A stretch of DNA of 64,000 bases, taken from Apostichopus japonicus (taxonomy: Eukaryota; Echinodermata; Holothuroidea; Aspidochirotida; Stichopodidae). This document shows positions 38,668 to 48,807 of the stretch, in pieces. A program made the translations under genes and the position numbers. Under the pieces are notes generated by a model. It saw only the letters and a list, made by a program, of their open reading frames with translations. It did not search any database and was not told the DNA's origin. Within the stretch, counting starts at the first letter, position 1; the number at the start of each line of letters is the position of its first letter. The stretch spans positions 18,693,713 through 18,757,712 of the forward strand of contig NC_092574.1 in the NCBI RefSeq assembly GCF_037975245.1. The letters are read 5' to 3'.

Positions 38668-38945
38668 GTGGCTATTCTTACGACGAGTCGTAACAATTAC
38701 TTATAAACTATTCTTACGACAAAGGCAAATTCAAGCGAAGTAAAGTAAATAAAGCAACTGCGCATGTAGTAGGGGTAACCCTAACCCTAAACATAACCCT
38801 AAACCTCAATCCTAACCCTTACCCTAACCCTAACCGGAAATTATTGTTTCTCCTCGTCGTAAAAATAGTACTCCTGGTCATGAAAATAGCAACTGCGCAT
38901 GCGTAGTAGGGAATTATTCTTACGACTAGTCGTAACAATAGCCAC
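38668..38945. mobile_element. Small inverted-repeat element around a telomere-like tract
   Basis: Ends are about 32-bp imperfect inverted repeats beginning GTGGCTATT[C/G]TTACGAC (left at 38668, right ending at 38945), about 5 mismatches. Each end itself contains a palindrome TTACGAC-NA-GTCGTAA. A 9-bp direct repeat CAAATAAAA lies 4 bp outside each end (38655-38663 and 38950-38958), possibly a target duplication. Internally, GCAACTGCGCATG...TAGTAGGG is directly repeated at about 38754 and 38888 on either side of the telomere-like tract. Confidence 0.6.
38775..38835. repeat. Interstitial telomere-like repeat (CCCTAA)n, degenerate
   Basis: About ten CCCTAA or near-CCCTAA units with variants (AAACAT, CTCAAT, CCTTAC) fit the TTAGGG telomere repeat used by most animals. 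The tract lies wholly inside the inverted-repeat element at 38668-38945, so it may have travelled with that element and not mark an old chromosome end. Confidence 0.85.
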
Positions 38946-39888
38946 TTTGCAAATAAAATGGGTTATACTTAGTTAAGAACTTACAAATAAAATAAAATAT
39001 ATAAATGCGCTTCATATGAACTGTTTACATGCTCACTATGATGGCTAAATTAAAAATCAATGGCATATGAAAAATTCTCGGCCATGGTACGCCCCTGCAA
39101 AAGTGTAGCTGGGTGTGTCATTGGAGAGCCCTACTATACGATCAAGTAGTGTCACTCTGCACTGTAAATTATGTATTATATATCCAATCTTTTGATTACA
39201 TTTCGCGGAACTGAAACAAGTTATGAAAGGGGCCACTCGGCGAATTTACCCGGTAGATATAATTACTTTATAAGTGATATTCTTATGATTTACGAGGGGT
39301 AATTTAGCTGAAAGCAAATTAAAGATGAAAAAGTTCGAAAATTGTACTGTTAGGAAAACATTAGATTGTGTTCTATACCTTTTCGTGCCTGTTTGCCCTG
39401 CAATAACGTAGGCCAGTTGAACTTTGGCTGTCACCTGAGATCACGTAACTATGGAACGCCAAAAGGACCACAGGTGGCGCTGCTATCCTAAATAGGATGT
39501 GCTACTTTTGCGGTAACAAATTTAAACGGAAATATTACTCACCAGTCTAGCACAGCAAAAGTAACTCCGGTCCACTGGGTCGGTCCGTTGCGAAATAATT
39601 TAATAGCAAATACAGGATCCATCCATAATTAAAGTTATGTTTAGATCCTTCACAAAATACGAAAAGTTAATGTAACGAAATGAAGGAATGCGGGTCCAAT
39701 AAAATATATCTATAGCGGTCAGACATGAACGTTTATCAAGTTGATAAGAATTATCCGATCGAAAGTAAATATAAGACGATTAATGTAGGCGATTAACGTC
39801 GTTGGTGGCTCGTCGTGTTGAGCGGTCGAAGTCGAAAGTCGAAGTGGTGTAAGTTCGAACTAGCGATACCACAAGGGTAATTGAGGGC

Positions 39889-40335
39889 GCTAACAGTTGA
39901 CGGAAACAGTAGCGGTGTCAAATTACGCCGCTACACTACCCTAAACTCGAGGTGCTACTACCCTAAGCAGGAGGTGCTACTACTCTAAACAGGAGAGGTG
40001 CTACTACTCCTAAGAGACGATGCTGCTGTAACAGCTGCCGCTACTACTCTAAATAGGCGATGCTACTATGCTACTACTACAGGCGGCGATGCTACAGTAA
40101 ATTAGTAGCGCTACTACCCTAAACGGAAGGTGCTAATTATGGAACACTAAAGGACCACAGGTGGCATTGCTACCATACACTGGTGGTGCTATACCCTAAA
40201 TAGGCGGTGCTACTACCCTAAACAGGTGCTGATACTACCCTTAACAAGAGGTGCTACTACCCTAAACAAGAGGTGCTACTACCCTAAACAGGCGATGCTA
40301 CTACCCTAAACAGGTGTTATTATCATAAACAGGGG
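39889..40335. repeat. Minisatellite arm, about 20-22-bp unit GGTGCTACTACCCTAAACAG
   Basis: About 15 to 18 units, variably diverged, with the consensus (A/C)GGTGCTACTACCCTAAACAG. They are interrupted near 40136-40175 by a copy of the element's terminal sequence (GGAACACTAAAGGACCACAG). The last units (40240-40315) are the most regular. Confidence 0.85.
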
Positions 40336-41399
40336 TCTATCTATTTGTAACTACGAACCGTTTCCAAAGTAAACCGCAGTGAAGGATATTGCCATTACAA
40401 ATCTGCTGGTTATTTCTTTTGCGGATACGTACACCTGCCATTCGGCCGCATTAAAGAGATACAATGTTTCAAACAAAGGTTAATTTTCAGCCGCTTAACA
40501 TATTTGAGAAAAGTATTAATGGATACAATTTTCTGGACCGAAGTCAAAATGATATCATGAGAAACAAAAGTCAAGGCTCGTTCAACCCGTCTGCCAGTAC
40601 AATCTTAAGTAAAACTAGATGCAATACTCTTCATGCCAAATTTTACCTGCCCAAGTTAGAGAACATCAACGTACTTGTATGCTATGTGAAAATCCTTTTA
40701 TTGATTGTGTGCTGCATTCAAAATTTACTGGTGAAAGCTAAATCGACCGGGAAGCTGTTGCTAGTTGCCGACCATTCCTGGACAGGCTAACAGAATAACA
40801 TGTATAGAATTTGTGTTAGGTATTTCTATAATTATTTTTGTTTGTTCGCTCATCATGAGAATATGTAACTCTGCAAGAGTGACAGGAGTGAGATGTAAAA
40901 TACCTTTATTTTCCGTGTATAGTTTAGAAAAGAAAGAAGATATAAAATACGACAGGGTGTCGCACCCCCAGAAGTAGATCCAAAAAGTGAAGCTGGCTCT
41001 TTGTCCCCCGCCCCCCCCCCCCCTACGCCTAATTTTGCCAGGTAAGGGTGATATCACAAGTACATCTAGTTTCGCCATCTGCTTGTGTTCACGGAATATG
41101 GGATCGAAACATCCTGAAATGAAATTGCATTTTACACTCATTGGTATTTTTTGCACGGTAACAAGTTTATATTATTCGAACAGCCGCTGGGAGGAGTAGG
41201 AACTGGGGTAGAAGTAATGGGGTTAAGTGCCCCCTTAATAAATTGGTTAAAATACAAGCCTTAACAGAGAATGAAGGAAATTCATTCCCAACTCTTCGCA
41301 ATTTCAGAGTAATCCCCTTTTCTGCATTTTTTTTTTGTGCTTCAAAATGGCTATGAAAGACAAGCACTGTCCGAAAATGCTATACCCCTTCCACGCACT

Positions 41400-42430
41400 T
41401 ATAGGCTGGATGAAAGTATCATTATGATCCCCTTCTAGGGGAACCATTATAACGACCTGACGATGATCACACAGTCTCGATGCAAGGGGACTGGGTTGAG
41501 AGCGGATCAGTCGTTCGGTTGTTTGGTTTTCGTGCCCAGGTTTTTTCCTGGGTGACTTTTCTTAAAAAGTATCACACAGTCAGTCTTGATGTAAGATGAA
41601 TGGGATTAAGAGCGGATCAGTCGGTTCGCAGTTTGGCTATTATTGGCCATGTTTCTTCCTGAGTGGCTTTTCTTACAAATCTAGCATTATGTTCTCCTTC
41701 TAGGGGAACCGTGATACACACCTGACATCGATAACCACACGGTCACAGTCTTGATGCAAGGGAACTGGGGTTGAGAGTGGATCAGTCGGTAGTTAGTTGT
41801 TTGGTGCCCAGGTTCTTTCCTGGGTGACTTTTCTTAAAAATCGAATGCTTTTTCGGCCTTCTGGCTAAGATCATGTGTAGAATCTGTGTTTACGGGAATC
41901 TGCCCAATTTGCATAAATGTCACGTCAAACGTGTACCCTAGCATTAGTTGAATTTTACTTGTTTCTCACGGTTTGTAGTAGTATTTGTTTTGTGCCTCAC
42001 GATATCATTTAACAATAAATGACGTGTATACCCCGCTTCAAAGATGCGACGAACGTAGAATGAATTGTGATATGACGTAAAGTTAGAAAAGAACCTATCA
42101 CGAAATAGCAATCGTTTTTTAATGAGTTAAACATGTCTTATGACGGATAACTTGTTATTTCTAAAGGTATCCTATTTAAAATTCTAACATTTATCGTAAA
42201 TGTAATTATAAACCATCTCAAATATTTGAAACAACCATCTTGAGGAAGATTTTACTTACATTCAGCTATTTTTGTGGTACAATATACTGTAACGTGTTAC
42301 GTGACAATACAGGCTGGATTAAAGTACTGGGTGACTGTTCTTAGCAAGCATCACGTGTAGCATCATGTTCTCCTTCTGTTCGCCTTCGTGATACACACCT
42401 GACGATGATCACATAGTCACAGTCCCGATA
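41400..42430. repeat. Diverged tandem units ending in snRNA-like text
   Basis: Recurring phrases include TTCTCCTTCTAGGGGAACC (about 41430, 41690 and, more diverged, 42367), ACACACCTGACGATGATCACA, GATGCAAGGG(G/A)ACTGGG, GAGAGCGGATCAGTCG and TTCCTGGGTGACTTTTCTTA (about 41546, 41818). They indicate at least three partial copies of a unit of about 150-280 bp. Confidence 0.7.
41840..41892 (+). pseudogene. RNU2: U2 snRNA 5' fragment (pseudogene)
   Basis: Reads ATCG then TTTCGGCCTTCTGGCTAAGA at about 41850-41869, followed by TCATGTGTAGAATCTGTGTT. This matches the first 45 or so bases of U2 spliceosomal RNA, including the U6-pairing segment and the branch-point region GTGTAG(T)ATCTGT. After about 41892 the text no longer matches U2 (no Sm site or downstream stems), so it is a truncated copy, not a working gene. 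It lies within the foldback-like element. Confidence 0.75.
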
Positions 42431-42935
42431 CTGGTGGCCCCTTGTATGCTTCAGTACACTATGGTGTACCTCAGCACGCTGTGGACTGGCGGCCCCCTGT
42501 ATGATTCAGTACACTGTGGTGTACCTCAGCACGCTGTGGACTGGCGCCCCCTGTATGATTCAGTACACTGTGGTGTACCTCAGGACGCTGTGGACTGGCG
42601 GCCCCCTGTGTGCTCCAGTACACTGTGGTGTACCTCAGGACGCTGTGGACTGGCGGCCCCCTGTATGCTTCAATACACTGTGGTGTTCCTCAGGACGCTG
42701 TGGACTGGCGGCCCTCTGTATGCTTCAGTACACTGTGGTGTACCTCAGCACGCTGTGATCAGTACACTGTGGTGTACCTCACCACACTGTGGTGTACCTT
42801 AGCACCCCTTAGTGCGCCGTGGACAGGGCGCCCTGTATGCCTCAGTACACCAGGGTGCACCTTAGCGCGCCGTGGACAGGTGGCCCCCTTTATGCCTCAG
42901 TACACCGGGGTGCACCTTAGCGCGCTGTGGACAGG
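42431..42935. repeat. Tandem repeat, 55-bp unit, about nine copies
   Basis: The unit CTGTGGACTGGCGGCCCCCT...CAGTACACTGTGGTGTACCT recurs with GTGGACT at 42481, 42536, 42590, 42645 and 42700 (54-55 bp spacing). It becomes more diverged and partly shortened from about 42745 to 42935. Each unit carries the near-palindrome GTACACTGTGGTGTAC. Open frames across it are repeat artefacts. Confidence 0.92.
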
Positions 42936-43030
42936 TGGGTAGGGTAGTAGCACCTCCTGTTTAGGGTAGTAGCACCTGCTGTTTAGAGTAGTAGCGCCAC
43001 CTGTAGTCCTTTTGGCGTTTCATACGTAAC

Positions 43031-45184
43031 ATAGAGCAAAACTAATTATCGAAAAAAGACAATTTTCCTCATGAAGCCCACCCCATCACATGTCTATTGT
43101 CCTCATCAAGACACTCCACCTGATTGGAGTGGGTTGGTTGGCGTGGCTGGGCTTGTGGTGGGGGTGGATGATCGGACGTCAGGGATGTGGTACGCTTAAC
43201 AAAAATTCCACTTAAACCTAGGGTTTCGAAATACAACACAATTAGGTTGCAAGAAAACAAAAACAGATTCTCTTCTAGCAAAATTGGAATGGGAAACTTC
43301 CAAGTCTTGAAAAACAGAACAGATATGAGTACGGTAATTTCGCGTGTTCCCTAACTTCGCATACTGTGCTTGCAGTGTGTTACACATGTGTAGCTGCAGG
43401 CTGATAGACACTGTAGTTGCTGTGTTCGTTGGTCAAATTGTAACCATTTTTTCAATACAATAACAGTGAAATTATGAAACAGTTATTTAGATTTTGAGAC
43501 TCTTTCTCGGATTACTTCACCCAAAAATAAATCGTGCCCCCAGGTATTCCCCCTCCCACAGATGCGATTTGTAGTGTTAAAAATAAATAATCAAACAAAA
43601 ACTTTGTCTGCCTCAATTAAAACCATAAATATTGGACAGACTAAGCCCGAAAATTCTTGAACATCAAGTTACTTCAAGTTGCAAATAAAGCACCAGATTG
43701 CATCTAAGGACCCTTGATTAATCATAACTTTCTTTGGCGTGTCCCCCTTCCCCAGGATGGAATTCACAAATAAACATTGTGCCCCCTAATTAAGTGATGT
43801 GCCCCCCCGCACCCCTGTGCCCCCCCCCCCAAGATTGAAATGTCTGGCGACGCCACTGTCGTCGTCACCGCTATCCTGTAAAAGAACATTAATGCGCCTG
43901 CTATCACGAATTTATCGTAAAATATTACATGGTATCCATAGGTGTCATCGGTTCCAGCGACTCCGTGAATGCACAGAATGAGAGTTTCATGCGTTTATAA
44001 ATAGCGCCGTATTTTATTCATCCTTGCGCGATTACACTACAGGTAGCATACACTAGTAAAAACCCATTGACTTATACATTAAATCATAAAAAATAATGTC
44101 GTTTCAAAGTCTAGATAGAAGTTCTCACTACCAATCACTGGATAATTGACAAGTTGGCCATTCTTGGCACCATCAATTTTCCGTATCTAACCATGCAGAT
44201 TTTTTGCTATGAGCTGCTAAGTTTTCGTCACTTGTAAACAAACCTCTTTACTCAGTATATAGAAAACAATTTTCATACGCTGCTCCTGCAGTGGCAGACC
44301 TGAAGGTGTCTAAAATTGCCTGAATTGACCCAATTTTTGCACCACATGTACTTCCATTCATGCTCTTCAACGTGCAAGCCACAAAATCCAGACCCTGATT
44401 GTAAACATATCAAAACGGATGCACTATGTGTATGTGTTAGCTGAGCCCATCTTAAAATATTTGTACACAGGGAAAAATTGCAGATGATAAGATAGTTAAC
44501 TCCACTTATCGCCAATAGCACTGAGGAAACCCATTAGAACTCGACGATATAGTTGATCGACCATGGCAACTGATTTTTTTAAGATAAACATATCCCTAAA
44601 TATTTTCTTATATGCAATATAATGATCATACAAATCAGTCGGGCCAACATCAAGAAACGCACCCATGTCAAAAATTCTGTCACCGACTCCCTTTTTTCAG
44701 GTCTTCATAAATTATGGCATCTTTATGGGCGCATGAGTATTTTTTCCGGAAATCATGAAAACCTGTGTATATATATAAACTAATTAGCTTATTCCTTATT
44801 CTACATTTCCGTTCACCCCTTGTTGAATCTGGGTCCAGTGCTCACGGAAGGACCTCCCTCTCCAATCCCTTCTCTTCCTGCCTGAGTGTGCCTTAAGTTT
44901 TAATTGAATCCTACCTCGGTTTCACTTTTACATATTTTCAAGGTTGGGCCATTACGTAATCTATTTCTGGTGTTTTCTTCATGAGTCGCCGGTGATCTGT
45001 TTGTTCCTAGCCTGGTGCTACACTCTGAAAATTAGTGATGTGAGTTCGATGAGGTTCATGTGTTCAAATTTGTAGCTATAGTTCCGTGGCAGACAATATG
45101 ACACATGGAAGTGAAAAGTACAGTGTTCAGCTACATGATACTGTTGCATACCGCCGCCCAGCAAATATCTTGTTCCGAAGACTA
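43031..45184. other. Gene-free stretch with isolated hAT-type end
   Basis: No gene was recognised. A C-rich patch and GGCGACGCCACTG at about 43800-43857 look like the right end of another hAT-type element, but I found no left partner or 8-bp duplication. Confidence 0.35.
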
Positions 45185-45550
45185 GATAGGCCCAGGGGCG
45201 TCAATCCGATTTGAAACGTGGGGGCGGGGGGGACGGAATCGATTCGAGTATTCCGGCCGTAAGTACTATCTAAGCGGAGCGCCACCATCGGTTGGCGCGC
45301 AGCGTACAAGAAAATTTTTCTTCTGGCAGACCCCTCAGATTGCAGGAAACGGCACTTCCCGTGCATTATGGCAGAAAGCAACACCCCTAAAATTGATAAA
45401 AATTTCCGGCAATTTTTTATTTTGGGAAATATTCTCGAAGGAAGTGATCGCCATTTATTCCTAAGTTTACCATTCCTCGTCTCCCAGAAGCGCCCAACAT
45501 TTAAGATATCGAAACATTTTCGTGTTGGCTGATCCATGATCACCGCCCAT

Positions 45551-46196
45551 CAAGGGCGGCGGAAGCACTTTTAATCTGGGGGGGGGGGCACCGACATCAA
45601 AGGGCACTTTGCAGCAATTCGATTGGACTGATGCAGCCTTATATTTAGTACCCTTTATAACTCTTATTGTATTATCTTATTTGTGTATACACATCACTCC
45701 ATCAAGGCCCCCCCCCCCCCAGGAAAATATGCATACTAGCACTGCAATATCCAATGTGCAAATTGGGAAACAAGGAACAAGTTTTCTTTTGAGACAAAAT
45801 GAGGCGAAATCATGCTAATTGCTAATGTAGGAATCTTCCGAATTAGAGTTTATTTCTTGTTAATATCTTAACAAATTTGCTTCATTCGAAATAGCTTTGA
45901 GTTTGACCCACAGAAATTCACTAAGAGTCAGAGGCGTAGCCAGGAGTTGCAAAGTTGTATGCACGACTATCTGAGCGGAGCGCCACCATCGGTTGGCGCA
46001 GAGCGTAGTAGAAAATTTTTGGTTTTACAAACTCCTCAGATGGCCGGAAAAAGGCCCTTCCCGAGTGTTCATTCTGGTTCCCTGGCCTCTTGCTAACTTG
46101 AGACACCTCAATTTTTATGTAGAAAATGGGCACATTTTTAACCTGGGGAAAAGTGGGGGCATGTGCCCCCTGTGCCCCCCGGTTCCGCCGCCCTTG
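45551..46196. mobile_element. hAT-type MITE (GGCGGCGGAA family), copy 2, nested
   Basis: A 646-bp element with ends CAAGGGCGGCGGAA and TTCCGCCGCCCTTG, flanked by a perfect 8-bp duplication CCGCCCAT (45543-45550, 46197-46204). It is collinear with the 18354-18818 element in inverse orientation, but has about 170-190 bp (about 45765-45950) absent from that copy. The extra part contains GAGGCGTAGCCAGG, itself a typical hAT-type end. Being inside the 45193-48799 element with its own duplication, it inserted later. Confidence 0.92.
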
Positions 46197-46609
46197 CCGC
46201 CCATGCCCGTGAGAAGTGGTGACTGGGTGAAGAAAAAGCCATGCCGTTTGAAAACATGGGCAGAAAAAGTGAAAGTAGCGAAACCTAAGGTAAAACGCGC
46301 GATAACGAAGTGATTATTTTCCAGGTTAATTGAGACTGTATCAAACGCGAGCTTAGGACAAACATATTCAAAGGTAATGGCATTACTAATCCCGATATGT
46401 CGTCTTTGAGGTGTGTGGAAAATCCGCAACGACCATCAAAGAGCAATTGAATATTTAGTCTACTTTTCGATTTCGAAAACACTTTTTTTTTAAATTAGAC
46501 AAAATTTTATGACACCTTTGATATTTTTTTTGGGGGGGGGGGGCCTGTGCCCCCGGGCCCCAATGGGCACGACGCCACTGACCCCAGGGCCTCAGATATA
46601 GGCCCATTG

Positions 46610-46970
46610 CAGGGGTGGGCAACCTTTTGAATGAATGGGCCAGATTTTAGGAGTGAAAGATTGACAGGGCCGCACCTAACCAACGGCCTGCAGCTGATTT
46701 CAAACCTTTGATTCTGAGGACGTTCAAGCAATAGGTGTGTGTACTTAATCTGTATTCACAAAACCATAATGTCAATACAGTCCTGTTGATAATTAATGGT
46801 GATAATAGACCAACCTGACAGCATCATAAGTGCAGATAAATTCTAAGCAGCTAGCTCGTTTTTGGTGATGATGCAAAATAGATTGATTTTTTTCTTTTTC
46901 TTGAGACATCTCACGGGCCGCAAAAAAATCACTGGCGGGCCGCATGTGGCCCGCAGGTTGCCCACCCCTG
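46610..46970. mobile_element. hAT-type MITE (CAGGGGTGGGCAACC ends), nested
   Basis: A 361-bp element with near-perfect inverted ends: CAGGGGTGGGCAACCTTTTG on the left, and CAGGGGTGGGCAACCTGCGG for the right end read inward (15 bp identical). The subterminal text GCGGGCCGCATGTGGCCCGC is typical of Charlie-like hAT MITEs. The flanking 8-mers (GCCCATTG, GTCTATAG) do not match, so the target duplication is lost or was never there. Confidence 0.8.
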
Positions 46971-48185
46971 GTCTATAGGAACGATGTCCCAAAATTTCCC
47001 CGGACATATAGGCGAAGGAAGCTATCCGCCGCGACTGCATGTGAGTTTCTCGACTTTCTGTCCTGGGAGTCATACCACAAAATGGTGCATTTCCTCATAC
47101 GCCATTATTAATAATTTAAATAACTAACTAATAAGGCACAGCCCATATCAGAGTTCGTATAGCGAGCTTAGCGCAAATTTGGCGCCAGCATGTTAAACCA
47201 GGTTGCTAGGTCTACGAGAATACATTTACATGAAATTTGAAAACAAGGATAGCAAGACAAACAACTTTTATTATGTTATCAGGACCTCACACATGTGCAT
47301 GTATCGTCAGACTTAGAATAGGTCCCATGTGAGTGGTGGCTAAAGTGATGAAGGCATGAAAATAAATCAGTGGTTGTTCGTTGGAGTCCTCAAGCAAGTT
47401 ACCTCGGTTGCTAGGTGGATTTGCATCTGGTTATCGGGTGAATTCTGGTCGGAGCGTACTATGTAACCACCATGTACCCAGGGACGTAGCTAAGGCCTGA
47501 TGATTGGGGGGGGGGGTAGTGGCTGAAAATCGGTTTTGAAGCCAGAAAATTCCAACTGCTGCTTTGTACCCCCCACCCTCCCGCTACTCGTGAACGATAC
47601 GGTCAGTGTCAGTCAGAAAACCCAATCTTTCGCGACTGCACTTCTGTTACGAACTTGTTGCGATACATTTGTACCCACTCATTTCAAAAACTTATTGCCC
47701 CCCCCCCCACCCCAACCAAATATTTTTGTAAAATTCGGGCAATATGCTGATAGCTTTTTGGATAATTTGCAATGTGTTTTTCAGTGGTTATACTGATATT
47801 ATTATTACCCAACAATTATCACCAATACGGAAGGGTAATAAGACGGAAAATGATTGTATGCTATTTGCATGCGATGTAAAAACCGATGCATGCCTGTATG
47901 ATATGCACATGATCATGTGTTTTGGTTATATTTTTCGGGCAAGTCGTTACAACCCCCCCCCCCCCCCCACAAAACAAATTGGGCTCCTACGCCTATGACG
48001 GTAGTTCTATTAGGCATTTTTTTGTAGTATTCAAAATCATAAGAAGTTTTGTACGGTGGAGTATAAGAATCGCGAGAAACAATTTCCCAAAGTGGCAAGG
48101 AAAACGTGGTAAATATGACAGGTTAAAGGTCAATTTTGACCGAAATTTAAAAAAAAATTTACATGAAAAGGCCTAGATAAACTAC

Positions 48186-48218
48186 AGTGCGACAGTCGGA
48201 AATTCCGACTGTCGCACT
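48186..48218. other. Perfect 33-nt hairpin palindrome
   Basis: AGTGCGACAGTCGGAA is followed by one A and then its exact complement TTCCGACTGTCGCACT, giving 16-bp arms with a one-base centre. No T-run follows. It lies within the 3.6-kb hAT element and could be the closing tip of a small foldback insert or a structural element. Confidence 0.9.
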
Positions 48219-48309
48219 CCAATTTTCCAACTAGCGTCAGTTTTACCATGGCTTGGGGGTGAGACACACCCACACCCCCTCTAACGACGTCCCTGCGCGG
48301 TGAATATGG

Positions 48310-48587
48310 AACACGATCACATGGTTCAGCCTCTGTTGAGTCATGGTGCTCCGTAGCCTTGTCTTCAAACGCCTCAAAGCACTAAAAGATCTCTCGGCTT
48401 CCGTCGAACTGGCGGAGGAGACGAGGAGCAACCGCACGAGAGCTTCGACTTCACCAAACATAGCCCATACCACTGGATTCATCAACTTGAATATTTGTCT
48501 ATACCCTTCAACCGACGACGAATGGAACTGGCCTCGAAATAAAGGCAGACTAAGCTTAAGATTGTTGGAGAGCTCAGGCGGTACCAA
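48310..48587 (-). pseudogene. hAT transposase C-terminal dimerisation domain remnant
   Basis: The minus-strand frame (open 48587 to 48243) contains SSASSTEAERSFSALRRLKT and LRSTMTQQRLNHVIVFHIH. This is the hallmark of the hAT-family C-terminal dimerisation domain, closest in style to the ZMYM1-like / Zisupton-hAT groups. The upstream BED finger and RNase H-like catalytic core are not visible, and the tail after about 48310 runs into a sequence with its own element-like end, so it is a fragment. Confidence 0.85.
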
Positions 48588-48807
48588 CTCACGAGATCTG
48601 GGTGGAATTCTCCATTCAGCAACATTGAGTGATATTCGAGGATATGAATCCTAAGATGTGTAAGCCGTAACCAAATAGAGCCACGACACTACTCTTTTTC
48701 CAAATGTGTGGGGGGACATTTGATATTGTTTCCCCCATCCATCGAAATGTGGGGGGGGGGGACGTGTCCCCCCGTCCCCCCCCTGGATTGACGCCCATGG
48801 ATAGGCC

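Larger units (their letters stand above)
39450..43024. mobile_element. Foldback-like DNA element, 3575 bp, 6-bp target duplication, no recognised transposase
   Basis: The left end starts TATGGAACGCCAAAAGGACC; the right end read inward starts TATGAAACGCCAAAAGGACT. Homology runs about 36 bp with three mismatches. A perfect 6-bp direct repeat CGTAAC abuts both ends (39444-39449, 43025-43030). Inside the ends are minisatellite arms in opposite orientation: GGTGCTACTACCCTAAACAG units at about 39889-40330 and the complementary GGGTAGTAGCACC units at about 42938-42990. A third, internal copy of the terminal sequence lies at about 40141-40170. The core holds diverged repeats with a U2 snRNA fragment (41400-42430) and a 55-bp tandem array. 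The frame at 40464-40790 has no recognised domain. Arms of this kind recall foldback elements such as sea urchin TU; superfamily unknown. Confidence 0.75.
45193..48799 (-). mobile_element. hAT DNA transposon, internally damaged, with nested elements
   Basis: A 3607-bp element. Left end CAGGGGCGTCAATCC; right end, read inward, CATGGGCGTCAATCC. Flanked by a perfect 8-bp duplication GATAGGCC (45185-45192, 48800-48807). It carries a hAT transposase C-terminal remnant on the minus strand (48310-48587), just inside the right end, so the N-terminal and core parts are missing. Nested inside are a MITE with its own duplication (45551-46196), a CAGGGGTGGGCAACC element (46610-46970) and perhaps another (47479-48295). 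Its left subterminal DNA (45260-45365) shares the GCGGAGCGCCACCATCGG block with the smaller MITEs. Confidence 0.88.

Noticed and set aside
38775-38835. Chromosome end or fusion scar
   Set aside because: The tract is short, degenerate and enclosed by element-like inverted repeats with ordinary genes on both sides.
39246-39434. 62-residue minus frame as an upstream exon of the MFSD6-like gene
   Set aside because: The gene already has a complete, phase-consistent start at 37819, and the frame lacks a donor in a matching phase.
40464-40790. 108-residue frame inside the foldback-like element as its transposase
   Set aside because: Too short, no catalytic DDE/DDD or zinc-finger pattern visible.
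42434-42942. Overlapping 85-122 residue frames with repeated CGVPQ / LYDSVH text
   Set aside because: Produced by the 55-bp tandem array, open in more than one phase, no start context or domain.
45127-45543. 138-residue minus frame at the left end of the hAT element
   Set aside because: It crosses the element's terminus and target duplication, so it cannot be an element or host gene.
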